Of a stretch of DNA of 64,000 nt, positions 46,973-54,512 are shown in pieces (the first letter of the stretch is position 1; each line of letters starts with the position of its first letter). The notes below the pieces were generated by a model. The model had not been told where the DNA came from. It ran no database searches and saw nothing but the letters and a program-made list of their open reading frames with translations. The position numbers and the translations under genes were made by a program. The stretch comes from Betaproteobacteria bacterium. Its GTDB lineage: Bacteria > Pseudomonadota > Gammaproteobacteria > Burkholderiales > Rhodocyclaceae. The stretch is taken from positions 509,001 to 573,000 of the forward strand of contig JADJXY010000002.1 of the NCBI GenBank assembly GCA_016720065.1, given 5' to 3'.

Positions 46973-48693
46973 ATGGTAGCTGAGCAGTGTTATGGGTTCG
47001 TGTGCTTCATTCCGTTGGATACGAGTGGGCCAAAGTTTTTCGGGTTCTCAGAATTTCTTGCCGGCCTCGCCTTGATGGTGCTGGCCTGGACAATCGCGGA
47101 CGTACGCTACCACTTCCGTGTCAGGACTGCGCCGATTCCGCTACAGGGCATAACGTTCTTGGTCGTTGCCGCTGTGGGAGTTCTCACCCTTCTGACGGAT
47201 TTGTGGCGCGCGGAAGGATGGCTCGTACCACGGGGAAACCTGCTGACACCTGCGTCGTGGCAAGCTGTTCTGGGCGGGCTGTTTCTGGCAACGTTCTTGA
47301 CCTGGGCGTGGTTTGCCTTCATTAGGCCGCCCGTTTACGGCAAGAGGAATGCCGTGCGCTTTGCGCAGACCCTGTACCGCTTTATCCTCAAGGGATCTCC
47401 GAGCGAGTTGGGTGTCGTCGCCGACGAACTGGTCTACTCAGCCAGGTCACTGGTGCGCCACGCAACCGATAGGGGCGAACTGAAGAACTATCATGGCGAG
47501 CACCACGGTCAGAGGCGAACTGAACCTCCTTTGGTGGAGGGATATGCGAACGACCTATTCCTGCTGATCGCAGACAAGAGGTTTTGCCGCGCGATAGTGG
47601 AGTCGTCGCCCGGCACCGCGCTGGCCATCTTCCAGGAGATGGGCGAGGCGAAGAAATATGGCATTCAGGTGGAGACGTTCGCGAAGAACATTGTGAACGA
47701 GGCCTTGATGAACAGGGACTCCTTCATCTTCCACGAGGCCGAAGGGTACGAGTCAGGCCTAATCGGCTATCACAAGCCTCTCAGTCAGGCGATGTTCTCG
47801 AACTACAAGATGGTCGAGACCGTCGGAACCATGCTTGATCCAGACATATGGTGCAAGTCGAAGTGGAGCGCTGACCAGTGGGAAGCCTACTGCCGGCTTG
47901 TGCTGATGACCCTCCAGGACTATGTGGAGAAAGGATACGGCGGCCACTCCTTCGTGCTCTACCGCGCAAAGGGTACATCGAGCATGCGGCATCCGACGTA
48001 TATAAGCTGGATGGTGTCGCAAGCAGTTCCTGGGACAACGACGCGCTGGCCCGACTCCGGGTCATCGTCAAGTTCATCGAGGATGCGGTGGAAATTCTCG
48101 ACAAGAAGGGAGTTCCCGACTATCTCCGGCTCCGCGTCCGGGAAAGGAGTGGCCGGTCGGCCGAAACCTTCTACGATCACTTGGCCGGCATGATATTCGA
48201 GGTGATTTTTGCTGCCTCTGCCGTGACATCGCCGAACGGTCAATGCTGGTGGATTCAGCACAATACCGTGTGGGGCGAGTTATTCAATTTCAATAAGCTG
48301 GGTAGCGCTGCTGGCAAGGTGGTAAAGTTCAAGACCCGAAGGCTCTTGTACGACGAAGTTGCCAGGATGAAGGATTTTCCGAACTTCAAGGGAGCCAGAA
48401 TCCTCGGCTTCTGCCTGAACGTGATGGGGCTGGCCGCCAGGAAAGACGACTACGATAAGGACAGCCGGGCGCTGCACAAAGCAATCTTGGCATGGACGAG
48501 AAAGAACTACGCTTGGCTGCACGACTACAATCCGCGAGTCGCCGAGGCGTGCCTGGTGGACGGCATGACCTACGACGCCGAGAAACAGCGCCTGGTGAAG
48601 ACCTTCCCGGCCGAGGGGTTGCGGCGAGAGCCACAGTTTGTTTACTTCGACGTGGATGCGCCGTCATCTGTCGACGGTGACGGACAGGCGTAA
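46973..48693 (+). pseudogene. Unrecognised membrane protein, interrupted by a -1 frameshift
   Basis: About 573 residues if joined. The N-terminal part (46973 to about 47970) has three hydrophobic segments (about residues 20-42, 58-76 and 90-112), then a soluble region with VADELVYSARSLVRHAT and HYGL-type stretches up to GGHSFVLYRAKG. The second part (about 47971 to 48693) goes on in the -1 frame with YIEHAASDVYKLDG to a natural end. The break lies at A-AAG-GGT (47968-47974), a legal slippery heptamer but also a homopolymer where one G could be lost. No family was recognised. It follows the R-M operon by 12 bp after a GAGGAG site, so it may be a defence effector. Confidence 0.65.
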
Positions 48694-48754
48694 GGCGCAG
48701 ATCGCCGCACCGTTACTCATTGGCCCCAATAGCGCGTAGTTCGGTAGTAAACTT

Positions 48755-48799
48755 CCCGCCACCAAATTGAAGGGCTCGGATAATCTCCGGGCCCTTTTT
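48755..48799 (+). terminator. Terminator at the E1-E2 junction, with tRNA-3'-end-like start
   Basis: CCGCCACCA is followed after 9 bp by a stem GGGCTCGGA (48772-48780) / TCCGGGCCC (48786-48794) with loop TAATC and a T-run. The arrangement matches the 3' end and terminator of tRNA-Ala at 29155-29195 (CCACCA, 8 bp, stem with CGGA/TCCGGG, T-run, then TTGCC or ATGCC). No tRNA body lies upstream. The rest of the 304-bp gap (48694-48997) has no gene; GCGCCACGCGGGG-type inverted repeats are present. Confidence 0.55.
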
Positions 48800-48997
48800 C
48801 TTGCCTGAAATCCCCGCGCCACGCGGGGTTCGGGCCACCTGTGCTGCGGGTGGCCACCAGCCGAAGCGCCCGGTTTTCAGCGTTTCTGGCTCCAGATCTG
48901 TCTCTATTCTCTGTTTGGCCTGCGGGTAGGCGCAGTTTTTGCTCTTGCAAAATCAACAACTTACGCACAGCGGTTCATCGTCAACCAAGGCGACCGG

Positions 48998-49450
48998 TCA
49001 GACATCAAACGCCGTGACCACCTCGCGCTGCGCTACCCAGTCGGTCGGGAGTGGATTGCGCTGGAACCACAGCAGGCTCATGCACCGGGGCTGCTGCCCG
49101 GCCAGGATGGTCCGGATGATGGCAGGCTCCAGCAGGGTCAGACGCAGCAGCTCGTTGACCGTCGAGTGGTGCAGGCCTTCGCGCTGGGCAATTTCGCTGC
49201 CGCTGCCAACCACGCCGTCGTCAAGCAGTTGCTGCCAGTAGAAGGCCCGCGTCAGGGCCACCAGCAAGGGCTGGTCAATCTGACTGGCGACTTTGCCCGG
49301 CGATTCGACCGCCCCATCCGGCCGCACCACCACCTTGCTGGCACCGCGCTTCCTGATCTTCAGCGGGATAAAGGTGGACAACTTCACCCGTCCGCCGTCC
49401 TGGCGTTCGCGGGCGATGGCTGCGCCCAAGGGCTGGACTTTCGGTTTCAT
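48998..49450 (-). CDS. Small HTH-like protein of the recombinase cassette (E2)
   Basis: A 150-residue homologue of the E1 protein at 29419. Shared points: KLSTFIPLKIRKRGASKVVV, ALTRAFYWQQLLDDGVV, a helical EIAQREGLHHSTVNELLRL segment, and QRNPLPTDWVAQREVV at the end. The start at 49450 overlaps the recombinase stop by 4 bp exactly as in E1; a longer open frame to 49714 runs through recombinase sequence and is not used. The gene looks intact even though the recombinase is broken. Confidence 0.75.
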   Translation of the reverse strand: MKPKVQPLGAAIARERQDGGRVKLSTFIPLKIRKRGASKVVVRPDGAVESPGKVASQIDQPLLVALTRAFYWQQLLDDGVVGSGSEIAQREGLHHSTVNELLRLTLLEPAIIRTILAGQQPRCMSLLWFQRNPLPTDWVAQREVVTAFDV

Positions 49451-50795
49451 GCCTCGACCTCCTGTTGCTCCCATTCCTGCAATTCCGCGCCAATGGTGCC
49501 GGGTATCAACTCCCCGGCCAGTTCCTGCCAGCCCTGATCGCGCCAGATGATTTCCAGCCCGCCGTTGGCAATCACCACGCGCTCGATCAGCAGTTGCGCC
49601 AGTCGGCACTGCTCGGCTGGAAACAACTCCCGCCTCAGGCTGGCAAGGTTGCGCATTGGCAGCACGACCTGCGGTTCGGTGAGCTCTGGGTGAATGTGCT
49701 GCATCCGGCCCCACACCGACTGCACGATGTGCGGGGCTGACAGCGCCGCCACGATCTGCTGCGTGACCAACTCTTCAATCGGCACGGCTGGCAACGGGCC
49801 GTGCTGACTGGCCCATGCGCCAAAGCGCCAGTGTTTGATCGGGCTGTAGTAACGGTAGGTCTTGCCCTTCTTGACCGTGTAGCTGGGTACCAGCCGTTCA
49901 CCATCGGTCGTGAACAGCAGGCCGCGCAACAACACCGGTTCGCTCTGCCGATCGTTGGTGTCGCGCCGCCGCTCGATGCCATCGGTGGCGATCAGCGCGT
50001 GGACGGCGTCCCACTGGCCTTGAGTGACGATGGCTTGATGTTGGCCGGGAAAGCTCTGCCCCTTGTGGACAATCTCACCCAGGTACATCCTGTTGTGCAG
50101 CATCTTGTAGATGGTCTGCTTGGTGAAGGGCTTGCCGCCCTTGGTGGCCACACCTTCTGCGCCGTAGGCCTTGGCCATCAGCGTGGCCGAGCGCATGCTG
50201 ATGAAGTCGTCGAAGATGCGGCGAACCAGCTTGGCCTCAACTTCGTTGATCACCAACAGTCGGTTATCAACGTCGTACCCGAGCGGCAGCGGCCCGCCCA
50301 TCCACATGCCCCTTGGCCTTGCTGGCGGCGATCTTGTCGCGGATGCGCTCACCCGTCACCTCACGCTCAAACTGCGCGAAGGACAACAGGACGTTCAGCA
50401 TCAGCCTGCCCATCGAGGTGGCCGAGTTGATCTGCTGCGTGACAGCGCTGAAGCTGACCCTGTGGCGATCAAACACATCGACCATTCGCGCAAAATCGGC
50501 CAGCGAGCGGGACAGCCGGTCGATCTTAGACCACCACGATGTCGACCTTGCCCAGTTGGATGTCGGCCATCAGGCGTTTCAAGGCTGGCCGTTCCATATT
50601 GCCGCCGGAGAAGCCACCGTCGTCGTAGTCGTCGGCCACGGCAATCCAACCCTCGTGGCTCTGGCTCTTGATGAAAGCGTGCCCGGCTTCCTTCTGCGCA
50701 TCGATGGAATTGAAGGACTGATCCAGCCGTTCGTCACTGGAGACGCGGCAGTACACCGCGCAGCGCCTCTTTTGCACGAGCAGGGGCGCGTTCAT
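49447..50795 (-). pseudogene. Large serine recombinase (E2), two frameshifts
   Basis: Three pieces in different frames: residues 1-89 (50795-50529) with YCRVSSDERLDQ and the catalytic serine; a middle piece (about 50527-50312) with the SFAQFEREVTGERIRDKIAASKAKG motif; and the C-terminal piece (about 50310-49447) from MWMGGPLPLGYDVDN on. The first break lacks two bases in the codons for YK after DIVVV, the second has one extra G in AAGGGGC before ATG. Corrected, the protein would be about 449 residues and close to the E1 enzyme. As written it cannot make a working recombinase. Confidence 0.88.
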
Positions 50796-51253
50796 TGCCC
50801 ATCTCCCTTGCCGTCACGCAGCCCAAAGAACTTCGGCCCGTTCCAGCGCGTGCCGGTGATGTTGCGGGCCGCCGCCGACAGGCTTTTGAACACCTGGCCG
50901 TTGAGTTCGTACAGACCATCGGGCGTGACGGTCACACGATGTTGGTGCTCATCCCATTCGCGGATCAGCGTGGTGCCGGGCATCAACAAGGTCTGGGCAT
51001 TGCGTCCGGCGGCGGATTTGATCTTGGAGTGCTTGGCTCCGGCCTCAACCAGCATTTTGCGAATATTGGTCGGCAGCGCGCCGTAGGCTTTCTCCTGGAT
51101 GCGGTAGGCCAGACGCGATTCCACGTAATGGCGATTGCGATGACTGGGCCGCCGGGGAAAATGCTGATCCCACAGCGCCCAGAGTTCAGCCATCTGCAGG
51201 GATGGCAGCGCGGCCAACTGGGCCGTGATGCTGCTGTTAGGGGTGACCGTCAT
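50792..51253 (-). CDS. DUF2924 domain protein (E2)
   Basis: A 153-residue homologue of the E1 protein at 31247. It shares ITAQLAALP, ELWALWDQHFPRRP, SRLAYRIQEKAYG, LMPGTTLIREW, RVTVTPDGLYELNGQVFKSLSAAARNITG and FFGL. The ATG is at 51253 and the stop overlaps the recombinase start (ATGA). Upstream on the same strand a short DLASA-type peptide frame is also conserved with E1 but is closed by a TAG before this ATG. Confidence 0.85.
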   Translation of the reverse strand: MTVTPNSSITAQLAALPSLQMAELWALWDQHFPRRPSHRNRHYVESRLAYRIQEKAYGALPTNIRKMLVEAGAKHSKIKSAAGRNAQTLLMPGTTLIREWDEHQHRVTVTPDGLYELNGQVFKSLSAAARNITGTRWNGPKFFGLRDGKGDGQ

Positions 51254-51284
51254 TTCAAATTTCTACTGTGGTTGAGACAGGTCC

Positions 51285-51314
51285 ATGAACGCGCTGTGGC
51301 AGGCAGAAGCCAAG
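51285..51314 (+). repeat. 30-bp core-border motif, copy 3 (E2 left)
   Basis: ATGAACGCGCTG, nine bases TGGCAGGCA, then GAAGCCAAG. It lies between DUF2924 and the IS630 insertion, the same place as copy 1 in E1. Beyond the 30 bp, similarity to copy 1 continues for about 20 bp (GTCA.A.C.CGC.CT.T). Confidence 0.6.
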
Positions 51315-51339
51315 TCAAACCGCGCTCTATCGGCTATTA

Positions 51340-52440
51340 CTAACTTTTCAGAAAGCATTGTCACAAACATGATAAAATATGCTAATGAAATGCAAAAGAA
51401 CTACCGACGGTCGTAAGCACGGCCGAGCCGCCCTGCCGGTGATGCGGCAACAGGCGATCAAGGCCATCCGTGAGGGGCAGGACGTGAACAGCGTTGCCGC
51501 CGCCTACGGCGTCAATGTGCGCAGTGTCTTTCGCTGGCTGGCCGATTTTGCCAACGGTGGGCAGAACGCGCTGTTGTCCAAGCCGATTCCGGGGCGCCCG
51601 CCGAAGGTAAGCGCGGATGAAATGCGCTGGCTGGCCCAGGCGGTGAAAGACCATACCCCGCTGCAATTCAAGTTTGCCTTTGGTCTGTGGACGCTGTCGC
51701 TGATCGCCGCGCTGATCGAACGCGAATTCGGCAAGAAGCTCTCGCTGGCCTCGGTCAGCCGCATCATGAAGCTGTTGGGCTTCTCGGCCCAGAAGCCGCT
51801 CTACCAAGCATGGCAGCAGGATGCGACCCTGGTGCGGGCCTGGGAAGCGGAAATCTACCCGGCGATCCGTGCCGAAGCCAAGGCCGCCGGAGCGACGATC
51901 TACTTTGCCGATGAATCGGGCATCCGTTCCGACTACCACACGGGGACGACCTGGGCGCCGGTAGGCGAGACCCCGGTGGTGGAAGTGACCGGGCGCCGCT
52001 TCTCCCTGAACATGATCTCGGCCGTCAGTCCGCAAGGCGAATTCCGCTTCATGCTGCACGACGGCACGGTCAATGCCGAAGTCTTCCGGGAATTCCTCAA
52101 GCGCCTGCTGATCGGGGCTGAAAAGCCGGTGTTCCTGATCGTAGATGGTCATCCGATCCACAAGGCGAAACTGATCAAGACCTTCGTCGAGGCCCAGAAC
52201 GGCAGGCTCAAGCTGTTCTACCTGCCGCCGTACTCGCCCCAGATCAATCCTGACGAGCAGGTCTGGGCACACGTGAAACGCCAGGTCGCCCGGCAACTGG
52301 TGCAGTCCAAAGACGAGATGAAGCGGTTGGCCCTCGGGGCCCTGCGCCGAATCCAGAAGTTGCCCGGGTTGGTGAAATCCTTCTTTCGCCAGCCCGAGTG
52401 CCAATATGCCGCTGAATGACATTGTTTATGCAAAGGTTAG
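51340..52440 (+). mobile_element. IS630-family insertion sequence
   Basis: About 1101 bp with terminal inverted repeats CTAAC.TTT.CA.AAA..ATTGTCA, and TA duplicated on both sides (51338-51339 and 52441-52442), as expected for IS630/Tc1-type transposition. It carries one transposase gene. It interrupts the E2 core between the left border motif and the 52444 gene. Confidence 0.85.
51379..52419 (+). CDS. IS630-family transposase
   Basis: A 346-residue DDE transposase. The N-terminal HTH (MRQQAIKAIREGQDVNSVAAAYGVNVRSVFRWLADF) and a winged helix region are followed by the catalytic core: IYFADESGI (first Asp), FLIVDGHPIHKA (second Asp) and LPPYSPQINPDEQVWAHVK (Glu of the DDE triad). All catalytic residues and the reading frame are intact. 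The first ATG (51379) is used; a second ATG lies two codons later. Confidence 0.93.
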   Translation: MLMKCKRTTDGRKHGRAALPVMRQQAIKAIREGQDVNSVAAAYGVNVRSVFRWLADFANGGQNALLSKPIPGRPPKVSADEMRWLAQAVKDHTPLQFKFAFGLWTLSLIAALIEREFGKKLSLASVSRIMKLLGFSAQKPLYQAWQQDATLVRAWEAEIYPAIRAEAKAAGATIYFADESGIRSDYHTGTTWAPVGETPVVEVTGRRFSLNMISAVSPQGEFRFMLHDGTVNAEVFREFLKRLLIGAEKPVFLIVDGHPIHKAKLIKTFVEAQNGRLKLFYLPPYSPQINPDEQVWAHVKRQVARQLVQSKDEMKRLALGALRRIQKLPGLVKSFFRQPECQYAAE

Positions 52441-52443
52441 TAA

Positions 52444-52818
52444 TTACCAGCGGCGATGCCGACGCGGCTGACGTTGGACGTGGCGATGCCACCAACGATG
52501 GAGGCGACGCTCAATACGCGCCGCGGCACACAGCCAGCGCCACCACCACGGCAGCTTGATCCGCACGCCGCGCGGCCTGCGCACGATGGATGACGATGGC
52601 CTGCCCGGTACGCCGATCGATGTCTCTCCCCACGAGGCTTGCGACACAGAAGGCACTACACCGATGCTGTCATCGCGCGTGATGGCGGCGTGCGCCGCCG
52701 GTGGCAACAACTGCTGTCGGATGGGCTGGCGCTCCAGACCGCCCGGCCCGGGCGCGATACGCGGCGACAGCGGCCCGAAGCGATCTGGTTGGTGCTGGCG
52801 AGAAGGCTCGATTTCCAT
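52444..52818 (-). CDS. Hypothetical basic protein, element core (E2)
   Basis: About 124 residues from the ATG at 52818 (MEIEPSRQHQPDRF), which matches the MEIKRAQF start of the E1 gene at 32282. The C-terminal half is very rich in arginine and tryptophan (RRPRGVRIKLPWWWRWL...RRHRRW). The stop codon lies only 4 bp from the IS630 element, which did not cut the gene. A GTG at 52833 overlapping the next gene is an alternative start. Function unknown. Confidence 0.5.
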   Translation of the reverse strand: MEIEPSRQHQPDRFGPLSPRIAPGPGGLERQPIRQQLLPPAAHAAITRDDSIGVVPSVSQASWGETSIGVPGRPSSSIVRRPRGVRIKLPWWWRWLCAAARIERRLHRWWHRHVQRQPRRHRRW

Positions 52819-52829
52819 GACGGCAGCCC

Positions 52830-53717
52830 TCACACATCCACGCGTACCACGGTCGACAGCCCGGTGCCGTGACCGAGATGCTTCTTGGGTGGATTGGGAT
52901 CGGGCGCGTAGATGCGGCGCTCATCATCTCTGACCTTCGGGTGGTAGACCTTCAGCCCCCAACCGTCGAAGCCTGACCTGCGCAGGGCGTTATCCAGTGC
53001 CGCGACCAGTTCGTTGTCGGTGCGGGTGAACTGGTCGTTCAGATCACGCAGCTCTTCATACGGGATGCCCGCGATCAAGGTTGGCAGCAGCTCTCCATCG
53101 CGCGTTTGACCAATCAGCTCGTGGTCGAAGCGGGTGCAGGTGTCGCCCGTCACGCGGGTGTGGGTCAGGCGCACGCGCTGCAGCAGCACCGCCTCCACGC
53201 TTTGCATCTCGCGCCAGGCCTGCACGAAGATTTTGGCGGCTTCCAGCATCCGCTGCGCGCTCGGCTGGAAGATGCGGCGGATTTCCTGATCGACCAATGA
53301 TTCATCGACGCCGGCCACCATCTGTCCGGCCAGATCGTTGAGGTACTGCTCCAGCGCCTTGACGCGGGTGGGCGCTTCCAACACCTGCTGCGTGGCCTTC
53401 ACACGCGCGGCTTGTTCCTGTGCCAATGCCTGCTGGTGTTCCTGATCGAACTTGGCCAGCGCAGCCGTATCGCCCAAGGCCAGCAGCACCTCGCGCTGGA
53501 TGGTCAGCGTCATCTCCGGCTCGGCGGGCTTGTCCCAGCCGTTGCTGATGCGATTGGCCGCGATCAGTGCCGAAATAGCTTGGTCGTATTGCGTGTTCTG
53601 CTGGCGCAGTCGCTGGAACATGGCGGCCACGGCGCTGACGTCCCCGATTTTGTTCAATGGGGATTCGGCATCGGCAGTGACGTCGGTGGATTTTTTACTG
53701 CGGCGGATCAGATTCAC
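52830..53717 (-). CDS. Helical hypothetical protein, element core (E2)
   Basis: A 295-residue, mostly helical protein at the same place as the E1 coiled-coil gene. The N-terminus is MNLIRRSKKSTDVTAD, similar in style to MKLNPFNKKSTAYCD of E1. The middle (about 80-200) is glutamine- and alanine-rich helix; the C-terminal 80 residues (DGELLPTLIAGIPYEELRDLNDQFTRTDNELVAALDNALRRSGFDGWGL) look globular. No known domain recognised. It diverges from the HTH-primase genes across a 328-bp gap. Confidence 0.6.
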   Translation of the reverse strand: MNLIRRSKKSTDVTADAESPLNKIGDVSAVAAMFQRLRQQNTQYDQAISALIAANRISNGWDKPAEPEMTLTIQREVLLALGDTAALAKFDQEHQQALAQEQAARVKATQQVLEAPTRVKALEQYLNDLAGQMVAGVDESLVDQEIRRIFQPSAQRMLEAAKIFVQAWREMQSVEAVLLQRVRLTHTRVTGDTCTRFDHELIGQTRDGELLPTLIAGIPYEELRDLNDQFTRTDNELVAALDNALRRSGFDGWGLKVYHPKVRDDERRIYAPDPNPPKKHLGHGTGLSTVVRVDV

Positions 53718-54045
53718 GGTGGACTCCTGTCGATATGAGAGAACGGTACAGACAGGTGTAATGGTCCGCGCAGAGACAGTTCAGGTCGATCAGGGCGCAG
53801 CGGGTGGCTGAGGGTTTGCGGGCACGATTCATCCTCGGTCACCCTCAACATCCTGGGTGCTGTTGTAAAAAAGCCCTGAAGCGGATAGCAATTTAGAGTA
53901 ATGGCTGGGGCTATTGATGGCCGTTTCGTACAAAAGCGAATTTTGGCCATTTGCCTTCATAAATCAGCAGGCGAAGAATCTCCTCATCGCGGGCGCACAT
54001 CCCTCACAGCAGGACAGCGTCCCCCACCGAAGACAGGAGATTCCG
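53718..54045. promoter_or_regulatory. Divergent intergenic region of E2
   Basis: No gene is visible in these 328 bp. It separates the minus-strand helical protein from the plus-strand HTH gene. An imperfect inverted repeat ATGGCCGTTTCG...CGAATTTTGGCCAT spans about 53917-53951 and could be an operator. I found no strong -35/-10 pair. An AGGAGA ribosome site closes the region before the ATG at 54046. Confidence 0.4.
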
Positions 54046-54270
54046 ATGCAAAACACGCTGCCCGAACTGATTACCCCACGCACGCTCGCTGCTCGCTGGG
54101 GCCTTTCTGAAAAAACCCTCGAGCGCTGGCGCATGACCGGCAATGGCCCCACCTTCCTCAAGCTGGGCAGCCGGGTGCTGTACCGCATGGATGATGTGTC
54201 GGCACACGAGGCACAGCGCACCCGCCGTTGCACCGCAGGCCAGTCCATCAGAGAAGGGATCTGGCAATGA
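54046..54270 (+). CDS. HTH excisionase/AlpA-type regulator (E2)
   Basis: A 74-residue protein with a winged helix-turn-helix of the excisionase class: ITPRTLAARWGLSEKTLERWRMTGNGPTFLKLGSRVLYRMDDVSAHE. It is the functional counterpart of AlpA in E1, though not the same subfamily. AGGAGA lies before ATG 54046. The stop overlaps the next start (ATGA). It may control excision or switch on the primase operon. Confidence 0.82.
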   Translation: MQNTLPELITPRTLAARWGLSEKTLERWRMTGNGPTFLKLGSRVLYRMDDVSAHEAQRTRRCTAGQSIREGIWQ

Positions 54271-54512
54271 ACCGCGCCCAACGTCGCCAGCGTGAACAAA
54301 TGACCCGGCAACTGCGTGCCCACATTGCCGAACACGGCATCGAGGCGATGCTCGACAAGATGTTCGGCCCGGGCAGTTGGCGTTACGACGCCCGCGAACA
54401 GTTATGGATCGTGCCTGATGCCAAAAGCACCGGCCCTGGTCGCGCCTACTACTGCGTGCGCGCTAATGGCGACTGGTTCAAGGCACGGCTGGATGCGGAG
54501 CACACGCAATGA
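54267..54512 (+). CDS. Small hypothetical protein upstream of the primase (E2)
   Basis: An 81-residue basic protein (MNRAQRRQREQMTRQLRAHIAEHG, then MFGPGSWRYDAREQLWIVPD and AYYCVRANGDWFKARLDAE). No domain recognised. It overlaps both neighbours by 4 bp, so the three plus-strand genes form one translationally coupled unit. The basic N-terminal helix suggests nucleic-acid contact. Confidence 0.7.
   Translation: MNRAQRRQREQMTRQLRAHIAEHGIEAMLDKMFGPGSWRYDAREQLWIVPDAKSTGPGRAYYCVRANGDWFKARLDAEHTQ

Larger units (their letters stand above)
29200..48750. mobile_element. Integrated element E1 (serine-recombinase island with type I R-M cargo)
   Basis: The element runs from just after tRNA-Ala to about the 48.75-kb junction; exact ends are not proven. 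It contains a recombinase cassette at the left (29419-31690), a core between two copies of a 30-bp motif (31719 and 38102) with AlpA, an ATPase, coiled-coil and DUF3489 proteins, and a defence cargo from 38303 to 48693. There is no capsid, terminase, relaxase or secretion gene. The layout is repeated in E2 next to it. The first 220 bp (29197-29418) are non-coding; TCTCTTTTCTCTGTTT at about 29297 resembles TCTCTATTCTCTGTTT at about 48902 in E2, so both left ends are related. Confidence 0.75.

Noticed and set aside
48700..48765. A tRNA gene before the terminator at the E1-E2 junction
   Set aside because: Only the CCACCA end and terminator look right. The upstream sequence does not form a T-arm with TTCRANN or an acceptor stem.
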